Source of the DNA: Thermoanaerobaculia bacterium | GTDB lineage: Bacteria > Acidobacteriota > Thermoanaerobaculia > Multivoradales > Multivoraceae | NCBI GenBank assembly: GCA_022826745.1 | Contig: JAJDUI010000008.1 | Location: 455,283-519,282, forward strand | Length of the DNA: 64,000 bases | Direction: 5' to 3' | In this document: one piece after another, positions 28,033-37,667 of the stretch | How the letters are laid out: every line of letters begins with the position of its first letter | Numbering within the stretch: position 1 is the stretch's first letter | Notes under the pieces: generated by a model | The model's database searches: none | What the model was told of the DNA's origin: nothing | What the model saw: only the letters and a program-made list of their open reading frames with translations | Program-made: the position numbers and the translations under genes

Positions 28033-29544
28033 CTATCTGGGATCGACGGTTCCGCCCCTGGCCAGAATCTCGCCGCTGAGCGGGTCGTAGAGTGCTGCCA
28101 GGAAGCGGTGCATGCCTCGACGGATCGGCAGTTCCGTTTCGTAGACGAAGGTCTCTCCCGGCAGCGGCGCCTCGGAGTAGCGAATCGGGATCCTGGTGCC
28201 GAGATTCTTCGAGCGGTCGCCGTACCTGTCGACCACGGAGATTCGAAACTCCACGTCGTTCGTCCACTGGCCGTCGATGGGCAGCAGCGTCAGATCGTCG
28301 ACCGGAATCGTGACCCACGTCGGCACCAGGAACTTCCTGAAGCCGGCTTTCCGCGGCGTGCCGAAGTGCACCTCCAGAACGTTCTTGCCGGGCAGGCCGC
28401 CGAACATCAGGGAACCCTCGACCAGCAATGTGAACTCGGTGCTCCTCGACATGTCCCGGTAGTGCTGGCGGGAGCGGACTCGCAAGTCCCGGCGGCCAGG
28501 AAGGCGGACTTCGATGTCATGGAGCGCGTCGTTTGCGCCGCGCTGTGGGTTGAAGCCGAGCCAGTAGAAGGAGCGCGTATCGACCGCCGTCTCCGCGAGC
28601 GCGACCTTCCGGTAGAAGTTGATCATCGGCTTCCCGCCGGTCTCATGGGCGAGGAACCAGAGCGCCGCCTCCTGCGCTATCTCCGGGTTGTCCGGCAGGA
28701 GCCCGCCCGTGGCCGGATCGATACCGAACGTGGGGCGCAGGCCCGCCATGTCCACCGGGTAGATCGTGTAGCCGACGCGATTCGCGGCTGTTACGAGCGG
28801 CTCGTAGAGATTGCCGGCGCTCTCCCTGCAGTTTCCGTCTTCCCAGAACGATGAGAACTCCCAGGAACGGCTGGGCGAGCAGAAGGTCTCTACCAGCAGG
28901 AGCATCACCTTGCGGCCCGGAACGTCGGCGAGACTGCGGATGCTGGCGGTGGCGGCCATGACGGTCCGCCGGATCTGATCCGTGCGATCGCCCAGGTCGA
29001 GCATGCGCATCAGGCCGAGGGCCTTGCGTTCGCGCGCCCGCTGAATCGCGTCCCCGATCTTGTCGCCCGAGTTCGTCCAGTCGGTCAAGCGGGTGACGTT
29101 GTAGCCGTCGAAAGCCACGATGGCGACCTGGTCGGACGGGTTGAGCAGCGCCAGATCCCTCTCCAGCCGACTCAGGAAACCGTCCCGTTGGCGGCGAATC
29201 GCGAACAGCTCGTCGATGAAGACGAGGAAGTTCGTGCCGACGGGCTCATCCGGCCTCAGCGAGGGTACGTTCCCGACACCGTCGCCGTCCCAGGCGACCG
29301 CACGCCCCCCGTCAACCTCCGTGAAGTAGTCGATCGGCACTGGCTTGCCGTCGACCAGGAGTTCGAAGTCGCTCGCGTGGAGTCCCTGAACCCGGTTGCC
29401 GTCCCGATCCGCTACGACGACCTCGACGTTCACGACGCGGACATCCAGCACGTCCGTGAAAAGGTCGGGCAGGGGCTCTTCCTGCCCAGTCGCGGGCAGA
29501 ACGGTCAGGAGCAAGATGGCGATGGGAAAGGCGTAACGCTTCAT
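28033..29544 (-). CDS. VWFA-related acidobacterial-domain secreted protein, array member 7 (last in operon)
   Basis: 503 residues from ATG 29544, with a clear AGGAGGT ribosome site. Signal peptide to residue ~20 (VLPATGQ). It matches the TIGR03436-type pattern: DVRVVNVEVVVADRDGNRVQGL followed by the 'DFELLVDGKPVPIDYF' segment, then a VWFA-like domain starting FLVFIDELFAIRR around Asp111. The MIDAS signature DxSxS reads D-E-L-F-A, so metal coordination is probably lost or altered. The C-terminal half is a beta-rich domain ending LYDPLSGEILARGGTVDPR, a tail shared by all seven members. The family is known from large paralogous expansions in Acidobacteria; the function is unknown. It is the most distant gene from the operon's probable promoter. 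Confidence 0.85.
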   Translation of the reverse strand: MKRYAFPIAILLLTVLPATGQEEPLPDLFTDVLDVRVVNVEVVVADRDGNRVQGLHASDFELLVDGKPVPIDYFTEVDGGRAVAWDGDGVGNVPSLRPDEPVGTNFLVFIDELFAIRRQRDGFLSRLERDLALLNPSDQVAIVAFDGYNVTRLTDWTNSGDKIGDAIQRARERKALGLMRMLDLGDRTDQIRRTVMAATASIRSLADVPGRKVMLLLVETFCSPSRSWEFSSFWEDGNCRESAGNLYEPLVTAANRVGYTIYPVDMAGLRPTFGIDPATGGLLPDNPEIAQEAALWFLAHETGGKPMINFYRKVALAETAVDTRSFYWLGFNPQRGANDALHDIEVRLPGRRDLRVRSRQHYRDMSRSTEFTLLVEGSLMFGGLPGKNVLEVHFGTPRKAGFRKFLVPTWVTIPVDDLTLLPIDGQWTNDVEFRISVVDRYGDRSKNLGTRIPIRYSEAPLPGETFVYETELPIRRGMHRFLAALYDPLSGEILARGGTVDPR

Positions 29545-29572
29545 CTAACCTCCTGGTTCTCGTCGCCCAACC

Positions 29573-31276
29573 CTATCTGGGGCCGACCGTGCCACTCGCG
29601 GACAGGACGGCGCCCGTCAGCGGGTCGTAGATCGAGGCGACGTAGCGGTGCTCGTGGGCGCGGATCAGCAGCGTCGTCTCGTAGACGAAGACGACCCCGG
29701 GTGGCGGCTCGGTCGCGCCGGAGATACGGATCTTCTCGACCGGTGTCTCGGACCGTTCGCCGGCCTCGTTGATCACGGTGACGCGGAACTCCAGTTCGTT
29801 CGTGAAACGGCCGCCCATCGGGAGGAGTTCCACGTCGTCGAGCGGTATGGCGATTTCCATCGGTACCAGGATCTTCCGGCCCCGTGCCCGCCTTGGCGGG
29901 CCGAAGCGCACCGCCAGCGTCTCCTTGCCCGGCGCGCCGCCGAAGAGCACGGAGCCCTCGACCATCATCGTCAGTTCGGCACTCCTCGACAGGTCGAGGT
30001 AGCTTTGCCGCGACCTGACCTGAAGATCGGGGTGCCCCGCAAGCCGGATCTCGATGTCGTGGAGTTCATCGTTCTGGTTGCGGGGCGGCTCGAAGCCGAG
30101 CCAGTAGTAGTGGCGCGTGTCGGTCGCGGCCTCCGCGAGCGCGATGTCGCGGAAGGCGTTGATCATCGGCAGGCCGCCGGTTTCGTGGGCCAGATAGCCG
30201 AACGCGGCGTCCTGGGACCACTCCAGATTCAGACCTTGCGGCGCCGCGAAGGGAGAGGGCTGCGCGGACGCGGAACTCGCACCGGCGCCGGCGTTGTAGC
30301 CGACGGACACGTCGCCGATCCCGAACGGACTGTTGGCTAGCCGGGGGTTCAGACCAGCAAGGTCGACGGGATACAGGGTGTAGCCCAGTCGGTTCGCGGC
30401 GTGCACGAGCGGTCCGTAGATGCTCTCGATGCTGGGCGGAGGCGGTCCGAAGGGGTCGGGATTGTTGAACCCGGGCACCCCCCAGCCGTCCGTCAGCACG
30501 AGCATCGCCTTGCGGCCCGGCGGATCGGCAAAGCTGCGGACCGTCGCGGTGGCGGCCAGCACGGATCGCTGGATCTGGCGTTCGCGCTTGCTCAGGTTCA
30601 GTGCCGTCGCCGCTCGCCGAACGCTGTTGAGCGCGGGAGCGCTCTCGACTCCGCCGAGCGTGTTCTGCGCCAGCGGACCCGAAGCAGCCACCCCTGGCGG
30701 ATCAGGAGCGGTCGTCGCCGGATCGATGTCAGCCCGCCTCATGACGCCCAGCGCTTCGCGCTTGCGCGCCTCGCGAAAGGCGTCCCGGAGTTCGTCCCGC
30801 GCGCCGGTCCAGTCGGTCAGTCGGGTGACGTTGCGGCCGTCGAACGCGACGACGGCCATGCGGTCGTGCGCGCCCAACTGCGCCAGATCCCGCTCCAGCC
30901 GCTTGAGCACCCGGTCGCGATCTCGCCTGATCGCGAAGTACTCGTCGATGAAGAGCAGGTAGTTGGTGCGTACCGGTTCATCCGGCACCAGTGATGGCAC
31001 TGCCTGGAGGCTGCCATCCTCCGGCTTGTCGGCGTCGGCGCGCGCTGCGCGGGCGACTCCTTCGCCGACCTCCGTGAAGTAGCCGATCGGAACCGGCTCG
31101 CCGTCCACCAGGAGTTCGAAGTCGCCGACCTGGAGTCCCTGAACCCGGTTGCCGCCCCGGTCGGTGACGACGACTTCGACGTTGACCACCCGGACGTCGA
31201 TCGTGTCGGAGAACAGGTCCGGCAGCGGGACGTCCTGGCTCGTGGCGGGGCTCGCAAGAACCAGAGCGGCGAGCAC
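29573..31276 (-). CDS. VWFA-related acidobacterial-domain secreted protein, array member 6
   Basis: 567 residues from GTG 31276. That start leaves a signal peptide of only ~14 residues without a basic end. The in-frame CTG at 31309 would give MKLSATSIAASVLAALVLAS, a normal signal peptide, and would overlap the upstream stop as CTGA; a non-standard start or a sequence error for ATG is therefore possible. VWFA-like core with YLLFIDEYFAIRR (MIDAS degenerate). A specific insert of ~60 residues (NTLGGVESAPALNSVRRAATALNLSKRERQIQRS region and a Gly/Ala/Ser-rich loop NAGAGASSASAQPS) is shared in part only with the member at 35964, which looks like its closest relative. It ends with the common YDPLTGAVLSASGTVGPR. 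Confidence 0.83.
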   Translation of the reverse strand: MLAALVLASPATSQDVPLPDLFSDTIDVRVVNVEVVVTDRGGNRVQGLQVGDFELLVDGEPVPIGYFTEVGEGVARAARADADKPEDGSLQAVPSLVPDEPVRTNYLLFIDEYFAIRRDRDRVLKRLERDLAQLGAHDRMAVVAFDGRNVTRLTDWTGARDELRDAFREARKREALGVMRRADIDPATTAPDPPGVAASGPLAQNTLGGVESAPALNSVRRAATALNLSKRERQIQRSVLAATATVRSFADPPGRKAMLVLTDGWGVPGFNNPDPFGPPPPSIESIYGPLVHAANRLGYTLYPVDLAGLNPRLANSPFGIGDVSVGYNAGAGASSASAQPSPFAAPQGLNLEWSQDAAFGYLAHETGGLPMINAFRDIALAEAATDTRHYYWLGFEPPRNQNDELHDIEIRLAGHPDLQVRSRQSYLDLSRSAELTMMVEGSVLFGGAPGKETLAVRFGPPRRARGRKILVPMEIAIPLDDVELLPMGGRFTNELEFRVTVINEAGERSETPVEKIRISGATEPPPGVVFVYETTLLIRAHEHRYVASIYDPLTGAVLSASGTVGPR

Positions 31277-31305
31277 GGACGCGGCGATTGAAGTCGCAGA
31301 GAGTT

Positions 31306-32733
31306 TCAGCGGCGGCCTCCTTTCGCCTGATCCGAACCAATCGTACCGCTCGCGGAGAGGATGGCGCCTGTCAGCGGGTCATGGACGGCGGCGATGTATC
31401 GGTGCTCGCGTCTGCGGATCAGGAGTTCCGTCTCGTAGACAAAGTAGTCGCCCGGAAGCGGAGCCGAGGAACCGAGAATCAGGATGGTGCTGACCGGCGT
31501 CTCGGAGCGGTCGCCGTCCTCGTTGATCACGCTGACCCGCAGCTCCAACTCGTTCATCCACTTGCCGCCCATCGGCAGCAGGGTCACATCGTCGAGGGGG
31601 ATCGTGACCTCCATCGGCAGAGTGACTCTCCTGTATCCGGCTTTCTCGGGCGTGCCGAACCGCACTTCGAGCGAGTCGCTTCCTGGAGTGCCCCCGAACA
31701 GCAGGGAGCCCTCGACCAGCATCGTGACCTCGGCGCTCCTGGACATGTCCAGGTAGTTCAGGCGCGACCAGACCCGGAGGTCCGGGCGTCCGACGACACG
31801 CACTTCAATGTCGTGGAGTGCGTCATCTTCGCCGCGAGGCGGCTCGAAGCCGAGCCAGTAGTAGTAGCGAACGTCGTCCGCCACGAGGCCGAGGACTTCC
31901 TTCGGCTTCGTGCCGACCACGGCCAGGCCCCCGGTCTCGTGGGCCAGAAGCCCGTGTTGTCCATGGGGAACGATCGGATAGAGGGTGTAGCCGACCAGGT
32001 TCGCAGCGTCGATGAGACGGTCGTAGGAGCGCAGATCCTGCACGCGCCATTCGTCGGCGAGCAGGAGCATGACTTTCCGACCCCGGACGGCCGCGAAGCT
32101 GCGCACCGTGGCCGTCGCGGCCATGAGCGCTCGCCCGGCCTGACGGAAGGGAGGTCCCGGGGCCGTGATCCGGCTGAGACGGGCCTTCCGCGGACGAGCC
32201 TGGTGCAGGGCGTTCTCGATGTCGGCCTGGGAGTTGGTCCAGTCGAGCAGGAGGGAGACGTTGCCTCCGTCGAAGGCCACGATCGCGACGCGGTCCTCCG
32301 GCCTGAGCAGATGGAGTTCCTCCGACAGGCGGTCCAGGACGCGTTCGCGGTAGCGCCGGACGACCGAGAACTGGTCCATGAAGATCAGGAAGTTCGTGCC
32401 CACCGGTTCGTCGAGGTCGAGCAGGGGGACGTTCCTTGCACGGGCTTCGCGGGTGTTTGGGGGCCAGCCGTCCTCGAGGGAGGTCATGGCGTGCCCGTCG
32501 TCGACTTCGGTGAAGTACGAGATGGGCACCGGCTGACCGTCGACGAGAAGCTCGAAGTCGCTCGCCTCAAGGCCCTGAATCCGGTAGCCCTCGTGGTCCG
32601 TGACGACGACTTCGACGTTCACGACCCGGACGTCGATCGTGTCGGCGAAGAGGTCGGGCAGGGGGACGTCCTGGCCTGCGCCCGGGCTCGCGGCCAGACC
32701 CAGGATGGCGAACGGGACGATGAGGAATCTCAA
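31306..32733 (-). CDS. VWFA-related acidobacterial-domain secreted protein, array member 5 (short form)
   Basis: 475 residues, the shortest of the array. The start is TTG 32733, chosen because it gives the signal peptide (M)RFLIVPFAILGLAASPGAGQ, aligned with the paralogues, with AGGGGG a few bases upstream. A much longer open frame reaches back through the neighbour but encodes Arg/Pro-rich nonsense. Core: DIDVRVVNVEVVVTDHEGYRIQGL style N-domain, FLIFMDQFSVVRRYRERV at the VWFA start (D-Q-F-S-V in place of DxSxS), and GRKVMLLLADEW. The segment between the VWFA core and the C-domain is reduced relative to other members. It ends VHDPLTGAILSASGTIGSD plus a short basic tail. Confidence 0.83.
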   Translation of the reverse strand: MRFLIVPFAILGLAASPGAGQDVPLPDLFADTIDVRVVNVEVVVTDHEGYRIQGLEASDFELLVDGQPVPISYFTEVDDGHAMTSLEDGWPPNTREARARNVPLLDLDEPVGTNFLIFMDQFSVVRRYRERVLDRLSEELHLLRPEDRVAIVAFDGGNVSLLLDWTNSQADIENALHQARPRKARLSRITAPGPPFRQAGRALMAATATVRSFAAVRGRKVMLLLADEWRVQDLRSYDRLIDAANLVGYTLYPIVPHGQHGLLAHETGGLAVVGTKPKEVLGLVADDVRYYYWLGFEPPRGEDDALHDIEVRVVGRPDLRVWSRLNYLDMSRSAEVTMLVEGSLLFGGTPGSDSLEVRFGTPEKAGYRRVTLPMEVTIPLDDVTLLPMGGKWMNELELRVSVINEDGDRSETPVSTILILGSSAPLPGDYFVYETELLIRRREHRYIAAVHDPLTGAILSASGTIGSDQAKGGRR

Positions 32734-32765
32734 GGGTGCCCCCTGCTTGGGCCGGTCTGGCGCCG

Positions 32766-34343
32766 CTACCTCGGCCCGACGGTGCCTCTCGCCGACAGCA
32801 TGTCGCCAGTGAGCGGGTCGTAGACCGCCGCCACGAAGCGGTGCTCCCGCGTGCGGATCGTGAGATCCGTCTCGAACACGTACAGGTCGCCCGGCATGGG
32901 TTCGTTCGGGATGCGCACCTGGACCTTCGCCGCCGGTGGCGCCGCCTGGTCGCCCCACTTGTTCATCAGCCGGATCCTGAACTCCAGGTCGTTTGCCCAC
33001 TGGCCGTCCACCGGCAGCAGTTCCACGTCGTCCAGGCGGACCGTCACCTTCATCGGCACGTCGAGCCGCCGGAACCCCGCCTTCCTCGGCTCGCCGAAGC
33101 TCACCTCCAGCGTCTCGGCGCCGGGGGAACCTCCGAGCAGCAGGGCGCCCTCGACCAGCATCCCGACCTCCGTCGCCCTGGACATGTCCAGGTAGTGCTC
33201 CCGCGTTCGGACGCGAAGGTCGCGATGCCGGGGCAGCCGCACCTCGATGTCGTGAAGCCGGTCGTCCTCGTTGCGGGGAGGTTCGAAGCCGAGCCAGTAG
33301 TAGGAGCGAGTGTCCTCCGCGGTCTCCGCTAGGGCCTTCTTGCTGAAGGAGTTGATCATCGGGAGTCCACCCGTCTCGTCGGCCAGATAATGGAGGACGT
33401 CGTGGAATCGCCGCTCGGGCATGGCCCACCACGATGCATACCCTCCGATGGCGCCCGCGAAGGCCGGCGCGGCGTGTACCGCGCCGAAGCCGCTGATCGG
33501 AGGGCCTGGCGGACCCTGGAAGCCCGGCAGGTCGATCGGGTAGAGGCTGTAGCCGACCAGGTTCGCGGCTTCTACGAGAGGACTGTAGAGCCGGTCCAGC
33601 GTTGCGCCGCCGGACGCCGCCGCGTACGCCGATCGGAAGCTCCAGGTGTCGGACACGGTGGACCACCCTTCGATCAGCAGCAGCATGACCTTGCGGCCCG
33701 GCGCGTTGGCGAAGCTGCGGAGGGCGCCGGCGGCGGCCATCACCGATCGCCGGGTCTTGTCGCCCCGCTCCGAGCCCATGCCGTGTCTGAACAGCAGACC
33801 GTACGGCCTGCGTTCTCTCGCTTCCAGGAGCGCGGTCCCGATGTCGGCGCGGTCGCCGGTCCAGTCTGTGATCAAGGTGAGTTCGTGTCCGTCGTGGGCC
33901 ACGACCGCCACGCGATCGGCCGGGCCCAGCCGGGTCAGATCCTCCTCCAGGCGGTTCAGCACCCGGTTCCTGCGCTGCTTGATGGCGAACAGATCGTCGA
34001 TGAAGACCAGGTAGCTCGTGCCGACCGGTCCGTCGGCCGTCACCGAAGGCACGTTGCCGATGCGGTCGTCGGTGGACGCCAGCGCGCGGCCCTCGTCGAC
34101 CTCCGTGAAGTAGTTGATCGGTACCTGCCCGCCATCCACGCGAAGCTCGAAGTCGCCCGGCTGGAGGCCGCGGACGCGGTTCCCCTCCCGGTCCGTGACG
34201 ACGACTTCGACGTTGACCACGCGGACGTCGATCACCTCGGAGAAGAGGTCCGGCAACGGCGATTCCTGAGCGACGGCCGGAAGCGCCGCCAGGAGACAGG
34301 CGACGGCAACTGCGGTAACGAGTCTTGGCGGGGTCGGGCTCAT
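32766..34343 (-). CDS. VWFA-related acidobacterial-domain secreted protein, array member 4
   Basis: 525 residues from ATG 34343 (MSPTPPRLVTAVAVACLLAA), with a GAGGT ribosome site. Upstream in-frame codons are not signal-like. Core landmarks: DLFSEVIDVRVVNVEVVVTD, LQPGDFELRVDGGQVPINYF, and YLVFIDDLFAIKQRRNRV at the VWFA start (D-D-L-F-A). The VWFA core ends near GRKVMLLLIEGW. A Gly/Ala/Pro-rich loop (GPPGPPISGFGAVHAAPAFAG) follows. The C-domain has HLHDIEV-type strands and HYLDMSRATEVGMLVEGALLLGG, and the common tail VYDPLTGDMLSARGTVGPR. Position in the operon: 40 bp after member 3 and 32 bp before member 5, the two non-overlapping joints of the array's central part. Confidence 0.85.
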   Translation of the reverse strand: MSPTPPRLVTAVAVACLLAALPAVAQESPLPDLFSEVIDVRVVNVEVVVTDREGNRVRGLQPGDFELRVDGGQVPINYFTEVDEGRALASTDDRIGNVPSVTADGPVGTSYLVFIDDLFAIKQRRNRVLNRLEEDLTRLGPADRVAVVAHDGHELTLITDWTGDRADIGTALLEARERRPYGLLFRHGMGSERGDKTRRSVMAAAGALRSFANAPGRKVMLLLIEGWSTVSDTWSFRSAYAAASGGATLDRLYSPLVEAANLVGYSLYPIDLPGFQGPPGPPISGFGAVHAAPAFAGAIGGYASWWAMPERRFHDVLHYLADETGGLPMINSFSKKALAETAEDTRSYYWLGFEPPRNEDDRLHDIEVRLPRHRDLRVRTREHYLDMSRATEVGMLVEGALLLGGSPGAETLEVSFGEPRKAGFRRLDVPMKVTVRLDDVELLPVDGQWANDLEFRIRLMNKWGDQAAPPAAKVQVRIPNEPMPGDLYVFETDLTIRTREHRFVAAVYDPLTGDMLSARGTVGPR

Positions 34344-34383
34344 GTCTGTGAGGTTACCTCTCGTTCGTCGGCCGGGTGGTCGA

Positions 34384-35967
34384 TCATGGTTGGCCAGCCC
34401 TGGGGCTGACCGTTCCACGAGCCGAAACCAGCATCCTGTCCGTGAGCGGATCGTAGACGGCTGCGACGTACCGGTACTCGCGCTTTCGCAGACGGAGATC
34501 CGTCCTGTACACGAAGGTGTCGCCCGACGTGGGCGCCTCGGACCTGGCCACCGGGACCTTGCGAACCAGGTTCGCGGACAGGATGTCCCATTTGTCCACG
34601 GCGCTGATCCGGAACTCGAACTCGTTCACCCACTGTCCATCCACGGGCAGCAGGGCCAGGTCGTCGAGCGGAATGACGACCTCCACCGGCACGGAGATCC
34701 TGCGGAATCCGGCCTTCCGGGGCGTTCCGAGGCGTACGTCCAGGGCTTCGGCGCCGGGGGCGTCGCCGAAGAGCATCGAGGCCTCCAGGCGCATGGCGAC
34801 TTCCGTGTCCTTCGACATGTCCAGGTAGTGCTCGCGGGACCGCACGCGGAGTTTCCCGTGCCCAGCCAGCCGCACCCGGATGTCGTGGAGCTCGTCGTCC
34901 CGGCTCTGCGGGGCGTCGAAGCCGAGCCAGTAGTAGGAGCGGGTGTCCGCCACGGTCTCGCTGAGCGCTTTGCTTCGGAACGCGTTGAGCATCGCTCGCC
35001 CTCCCGTTTCGTCGGCGAGGAAGCGAAGAACGTCGTGTTGCCGCTGCTCGTACGACCCGGCCATGACCGATTGCGTCGACGGCCACGGGGGCGGGTAGAT
35101 CGTGCTGCCGCGTGAGTCGCCCGTCACGTAGGCGATGTAGCCACCCGGGACCCTTGGCAGGGGTGGCCAGTAGGAGCGAGACCCGTGCTGAAAACCCGCA
35201 ACGTCGACCGGGTAGAGGCTGTAGCCGACCCGGTTGGCGGCATGGACAAGGGGGCTGTACAGGCTCTCGATGCTCGGTCTGGCGAGTCCGGACCTCAAGA
35301 CCTCCCAGACCGCGCTCGGGGCGCTCCAGCTGTCCGCCAGCAGGAGCATCACGTTCCGGCCGGGTCCGCGGGCGACGCTTTGCATGGTGGCGGTGGCCGC
35401 CAGGACGGCGCGCCGGGTGGCTTCGCTGCCCCGGCGGCCGAACGCCGGCCGCATCTGGGCCTCGAGGAGTGCGCTGCGGAGCTGGTAGCGGGAGTTCGTC
35501 CAGTTCGTCAGCCGGGAGACGCCCTTTCCGTCGAACGCGACGATCGCCGCGCGGTCCGCCGGGTTGAGCAGGCGGAGGTCCTGGTCCAGGCGGCTGAGCA
35601 CGCGGTTGCGGCGTCCCCGGATGGCCGAGAGATCGTCCACGAAGATCAGGTAGTTCGTGCCGACCTGCTCGTCGCGGGCCAGGGACTGCACGTTCGTGAT
35701 GCCGTCGGCGGCGGCCGTCCTCGCGTAGCCCTCGTCGACCTCGGTGAAGTACGCGATGGGCACCGATTGACGGTCGACGAGGAGCTCGAAGTCGTCCGGC
35801 TGGAGACCGCGAATCCGGTTCCCTTTCCGGTCCGTGACGACGACTTCGACGTTGACGATCCGAACGTCCACCGAGTCCGAAAACAGCTCCGGCAGGGGCG
35901 ATTCCTGAGCGGCGGCGGGAAGCGCGGTGAGGCTCAGCGCGACAGTGGCAAGAGTGAAGGATCTCAA
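34384..35967 (-). CDS. VWFA-related acidobacterial-domain secreted protein, array member 3
   Basis: 527 residues. The start is TTG 35967, overlapping the upstream stop as TTGA; this gives the signal peptide (M)RSFTLATVALSLTALPAAAQ, which lines up with the other members. Core: ESPLPELFSDSVDVRIVNVE, LQPDDFELLVDRQSVPIAYF, YLIFVDDLSAIRGRRNRV (D-D-L-S-A at the MIDAS position). The loop between core and C-domain is Ser/Tyr/Pro-rich (GSRSYWPPLPRVPGG). The C-domain carries HDIRVRLAGHGKLRVRSREHY and the tail VYDPLTDRMLVSARGTVSPR. Translational coupling to member 2 through the TTGA overlap suggests fixed stoichiometry. Confidence 0.85.
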   Translation of the reverse strand: MRSFTLATVALSLTALPAAAQESPLPELFSDSVDVRIVNVEVVVTDRKGNRIRGLQPDDFELLVDRQSVPIAYFTEVDEGYARTAAADGITNVQSLARDEQVGTNYLIFVDDLSAIRGRRNRVLSRLDQDLRLLNPADRAAIVAFDGKGVSRLTNWTNSRYQLRSALLEAQMRPAFGRRGSEATRRAVLAATATMQSVARGPGRNVMLLLADSWSAPSAVWEVLRSGLARPSIESLYSPLVHAANRVGYSLYPVDVAGFQHGSRSYWPPLPRVPGGYIAYVTGDSRGSTIYPPPWPSTQSVMAGSYEQRQHDVLRFLADETGGRAMLNAFRSKALSETVADTRSYYWLGFDAPQSRDDELHDIRVRLAGHGKLRVRSREHYLDMSKDTEVAMRLEASMLFGDAPGAEALDVRLGTPRKAGFRRISVPVEVVIPLDDLALLPVDGQWVNEFEFRISAVDKWDILSANLVRKVPVARSEAPTSGDTFVYRTDLRLRKREYRYVAAVYDPLTDRMLVSARGTVSPRAGQP

Positions 35968-37667
35968 TGGGACGCTCCCTTGTTCCGTTTCGGGTTCGGA
36001 CTGTGGCCGATCGTCCCGCTGGCCGACAGGATCGTGCCGCTCACGGGGTCATGGACGGCCGTCACGATGCGGTGTTCTCCCTTGCGGAGCAACAGCTCCG
36101 TGGTGTACCACCAGTGCTGGCCCGGCTCCGGTTCCCGGCGACCCGAGATGCGGATCGTCTCGACTGGTGTTTCGGAGCGGTCGCCGTGGTCGTTGATCAC
36201 GGTGACACGCAGCTCGACTTCGTTCATCCAGACGTCGCCCATCGGCAGGAGGGTGATGTCGTCCAGCGGAATCAGCACCTTCATCGGCACCATGATCTTC
36301 CGGCCCCGGGCGCGTTGCGGCGCGCCGAGCTCGACCGTGAGAGTTTCCTTTCCCGCCGCGCCGCCGAACAGCAGGGATCCCTCGACCATCATCGTCACTT
36401 CCGTGCTCTTCGACAGATCGAGATAGCTCCGGCGCGACCTCACGCGAAGGTCGGGACGGCCCACCAGTCGTACTTCGATGTCGTGGAGCTCATCGTCCTC
36501 GTTGCGAGGCGGTTCGAATCCGAGCCAGTAGTAGGAGCGGGTGTCGGCCGCGGCTTCGGCCAGGGCGACGTCGCGGAAGGCGTTGATCATCGGCAGCCCG
36601 CCGGTCTCGCGGGCGAGGTAGGCGAGTGACACCTCCTGGGACCACTCGCTGTAGAGGTCGGTCGGGAGGGCGGAGAGGTTCGGTTCCAGGCCCAGGCTCG
36701 GACTCGGGGTGTACGTCGCGGACGGGTCGCCGGTTCCGGCGGGGGCGTTCGTGAAGGCGGGATCGAAGCCCGGAAGGTCGACGGGGTAGAGCGTGTAGCC
36801 GACCAGGTTCGCGGCGTGAACGAGGGGACCGTAGATGCTCTCGATGCTCGGAGGCCGCCAGTCGACCGAACCGAGATCGTCCCCGTTCCACTCGGGTGCG
36901 CCCCAGCCATCGGTCAGCACGAGCATGACCTTGCGGCCGGGCGGATCGGCGTAGCTCCTGAGGGTGGCCGTGGCGGCGAGAACGGATCGCTGGATCTCGC
37001 GCTCCCGTCGGCTCAGATTCAGCGTCGACATGGCTCGCCGGATACCTGCGCGGGAGCGAATGAGGGCCTGCGATGACCGGTCCGCCAGGGTCGGTTCGAC
37101 GACGGCCGGCTCGATGTCCGTTATCCGCATGATGCCCTGCGCATCGCGCTTCCTGGCCTCGCCGAATGCGCCGCGCAGTACGTCCCGGGAGCCGGTCCAG
37201 TCCGTCAGTTGGGAGACGTTCTGCCCGTCGAACGCGACCAGGGCGACGCGATCGTGCGCGCGGAGCTTCCCCAGGTCCTGTTCCAGGCGCTCGAGCACCC
37301 GGTCTCGGTCCCGCCTGACCGCGAAGTACTCGTCGATGAAGACGAGGTAGTTCGTGGGCACCGGCTCGCCGGCGGCGAGCGAGGATACGGCCCCGATCGC
37401 GTCCCCCTTGACGTCTGTCCGGGCGATTCCCTCGTCGATCTCCGTGAAGTAGTCGATCGGCACGTTCTCGCCGTCCACGTGGAGCTCGAAGTCCGACGCG
37501 TCCAGGCCTTGGATCCGGTTGCCCTCCCGGTCCGTTACGACGACCTCGACGTTGACGACCCGAACGTCGATCACGTCGGAGAACAGTTCCGGCAGCGGAC
37601 TCTCCTGCGCGGCGGCGGGGAGCACGGCCAGGACCAGTCCGGCGACCGCGGCGAGGCGATAGCTCAC
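35964..37667 (-). CDS. VWFA-related acidobacterial-domain secreted protein, array member 2
   Basis: 567 residues from GTG 37667, overlapping the upstream stop as GTGA. Signal peptide (M)SYRLAAVAGLVLAVLPAAAQ. Core: LFSDVIDVRVVNVEVVVTDR, LDASDFELHVDGENVPIDYF, YLVFIDEYFAVRRDRDRV (D-E-Y-F-A). It shares with the member at 29573 the block NLSRREREIQRSVLAATATL and GRKVMLVLTDGWGAPEW, and similar length, so these two form the closest pair although separated by three other members. A variable loop (TPSPSLGLEPNLSALPTDLY) separates the core from the C-domain. It ends VHDPVSGTILSASGTIGHS plus a basic tail. Confidence 0.85.
   Translation of the reverse strand: MSYRLAAVAGLVLAVLPAAAQESPLPELFSDVIDVRVVNVEVVVTDREGNRIQGLDASDFELHVDGENVPIDYFTEIDEGIARTDVKGDAIGAVSSLAAGEPVPTNYLVFIDEYFAVRRDRDRVLERLEQDLGKLRAHDRVALVAFDGQNVSQLTDWTGSRDVLRGAFGEARKRDAQGIMRITDIEPAVVEPTLADRSSQALIRSRAGIRRAMSTLNLSRREREIQRSVLAATATLRSYADPPGRKVMLVLTDGWGAPEWNGDDLGSVDWRPPSIESIYGPLVHAANLVGYTLYPVDLPGFDPAFTNAPAGTGDPSATYTPSPSLGLEPNLSALPTDLYSEWSQEVSLAYLARETGGLPMINAFRDVALAEAAADTRSYYWLGFEPPRNEDDELHDIEVRLVGRPDLRVRSRRSYLDLSKSTEVTMMVEGSLLFGGAAGKETLTVELGAPQRARGRKIMVPMKVLIPLDDITLLPMGDVWMNEVELRVTVINDHGDRSETPVETIRISGRREPEPGQHWWYTTELLLRKGEHRIVTAVHDPVSGTILSASGTIGHSPNPKRNKGASH

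Noticed and set aside
33390..34409. Plus-strand frames opposite the VWFA array
   Set aside because: Each VWFA gene has a mirrored high-GC antisense frame of similar composition; they repeat because the sense genes are paralogous.
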